Assembly (NCBI GenBank): GCA_037975125.1
Contig: CM075850.1
Coordinates: forward strand, 67,236,390-67,300,389
Length of the DNA stretch: 64,000 nt
Source of the DNA: Latrodectus hesperus
Lineage: Eukaryota; Arthropoda; Arachnida; Araneae; Theridiidae
Direction of reading: 5' to 3'
Below, in pieces: positions 63,000 through 64,000 of the stretch. A program made the position numbers and the translations under genes. Numbering within the stretch: position 1 is the stretch's first letter; each line of letters starts with the position of its first letter. Under the pieces are notes generated by a model. That model was given only the letters and a program-made list of their open reading frames with translations. It made no database searches and had not been told where the DNA came from.

Positions 63000-63600
63000 A
63001 ATTAAGTACTAACTTTTTGTAAACAAATCTCAAAATTTCAAATAATGCTACTTTTTTAATATTTATATTTTTTTGGTTTTTTATTTATTTATTTTTTGGT
63101 TCTTAAGAATAATTTTCTCTTAGTTTGGTTTTCAGCAAAAATATTTTGGGGGTACTTGATTACTATTTTCTTTATATAAATTCAAAGAAATCCAGTTTTT
63201 TTTAATTTAAATTTGAAGTGAATTGTATTTTCATGAATCTCTCACAAAAGGAATGATTGTAAATTATATATAAAGAAAGGTAAATTAAAATGTAATCATA
63301 AATTCATTCTCATTGGGATTAATTATAATAGAAATATAGCTTGCTGATTTCGTATTTTTAAATTGAACTACATCGAGAAACATTCTTTATAAGAATATTT
63401 GTAGCAGAAATTGCATCGGGCAATCAGCTATCTATTGCATACAATAATAGCAATCTTCATTTTTTTCATTATAATTTTTTCAATTAACTTTCATTTATAC
63501 ATAAAATATAAATATTTCCTTATTATAATCAGTTATTTTTCTTCTAACATTCGATTACTCTTTATAATAAATAAAATTATATACGTATAAGTGTCAACAA
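63000..63600. other. AT-rich noncoding stretch
   Basis: No supported feature. Confidence 0.45.
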
Positions 63601-63604
63601 ATGC

Positions 63605-63760
63605 GAATGGTTGTACCATGATGAAAATACCGGTTCTCGTCTGATCACCAAAGTTAAATGTAAGCAAATAATAAAGTTTCACCATGGCCAATTATTAGAT
63701 AGTGTTTTTCCAAGAAGATTATGGTTGCAAACCCATCCAGAGCTGAGCAACGGGTGATGG
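63605..63760 (+). repeat. 5S rRNA-derived SINE-like sequence (SINE3 type)
   Basis: GTACCATGATGAAAATACCG (63614-63633) and GGTTCTCGTCTGATCACC (63632-63649), followed by AAAGTTAA, align with the 5' half of arthropod 5S rRNA (ACCATxCTGAATACATCGGTTCTCGTCCGATCACCGAAATTAA). This includes the start of the internal polymerase III promoter. Further on, TTATTAGATAGTG and CCAAGAA loosely follow the 3' half (TTAGTACTTAGATGG ... TTGGGAA) after a divergent stretch. The clear 5' match, decayed 3' half and non-rRNA continuation fit a 5S-derived SINE or an old 5S pseudogene rather than a working gene. Confidence 0.62.
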
Positions 63761-64000
63761 ACATTGTCCTTTTGATTCTTGCTTGCAAATCTGTCAAGGT
63801 GGATGTTTGGAAATTTTTCAGGTTTCTCAATCGCAACACATAAATATGATTCCCTATCTTTAAGCAATCTTCCCGGAAAGCATGACGTTGAGTTTGTACA
63901 AATATTTTACATTTTTTTACACTATTCGCTAAGTATAATGTCAAATAAATATTATTAATTTATATCGTAATCTTATTATTTAAAATTTTAGGTTAATTTT

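Noticed and set aside
63605..63760. Functional 5S rRNA gene
   Set aside because: The 3' half has diverged and the sequence continues into unrelated DNA.

Overview
The window is AT-rich eukaryotic DNA, most likely from an arthropod and plausibly an arachnid such as a spider. The reasons are long (TA)n arrays, several decayed Tc1/mariner families, Jockey-like and RNase H-bearing LINE remnants, tRNA- and 5S rRNA-derived short repeats, and sparse spliced coding sequence with multi-kilobase introns. The species-level guess is inference. The first six bases are a HindIII site, which may be chance.

One host gene can be supported. It is a Gfi1/senseless-type C2H2 zinc-finger transcription factor on the minus strand, in at least five exons: 58926-59183, 53418-53634, 51048-51232, 48444-48836 and 36630-36820. 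All junctions are GT-AG and the reading frame closes through every one. The first exon seen has an upstream splice acceptor, so the N-terminus lies beyond position 64000. The last two exons carry six tandem fingers in the Gfi1 order. An 11.6-kb intron splits the array between fingers 4 and 5.

Layout. 0.5-8.6 kb is a nest of transposons: a nearly complete Tigger/pogo element with 21-bp inverted repeats and TA duplications, a short Tc1 element with long inverted repeats, a Jockey-like LINE and a Tc1 remnant. 8.6-36.5 kb is mostly AT-rich noncoding DNA with scattered GC-richer islands (9.3, 13.4, 18.7 and 22.3 kb), Tc1 remnants (15.5 and 24.1 kb), a Tigger C-terminal remnant (21.2 kb), a GC-rich unidentified block (28.2 kb), SINE-like units (29.5 and 30.8 kb) and a hAT-like remnant (32.4 kb). 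36.6-59.2 kb is the zinc-finger gene. Its introns hold more GC islands (43.1, 44.3 and 55.1 kb), a second LINE remnant (45.6 kb) and an unidentified block (39.5 kb). 59.2-64 kb is probably its upstream intron, with two long simple repeats and a 5S rRNA-like SINE at the end.

The GC islands stand out sharply from the AT-rich background, lack convincing coding potential and carry CACGTG boxes in five cases. They are best read as candidate cis-regulatory elements of the zinc-finger gene, which is inference. I did not find a clearly new multi-gene system. Apart from the zinc-finger gene, nearly all protein similarity is to decayed transposable elements.
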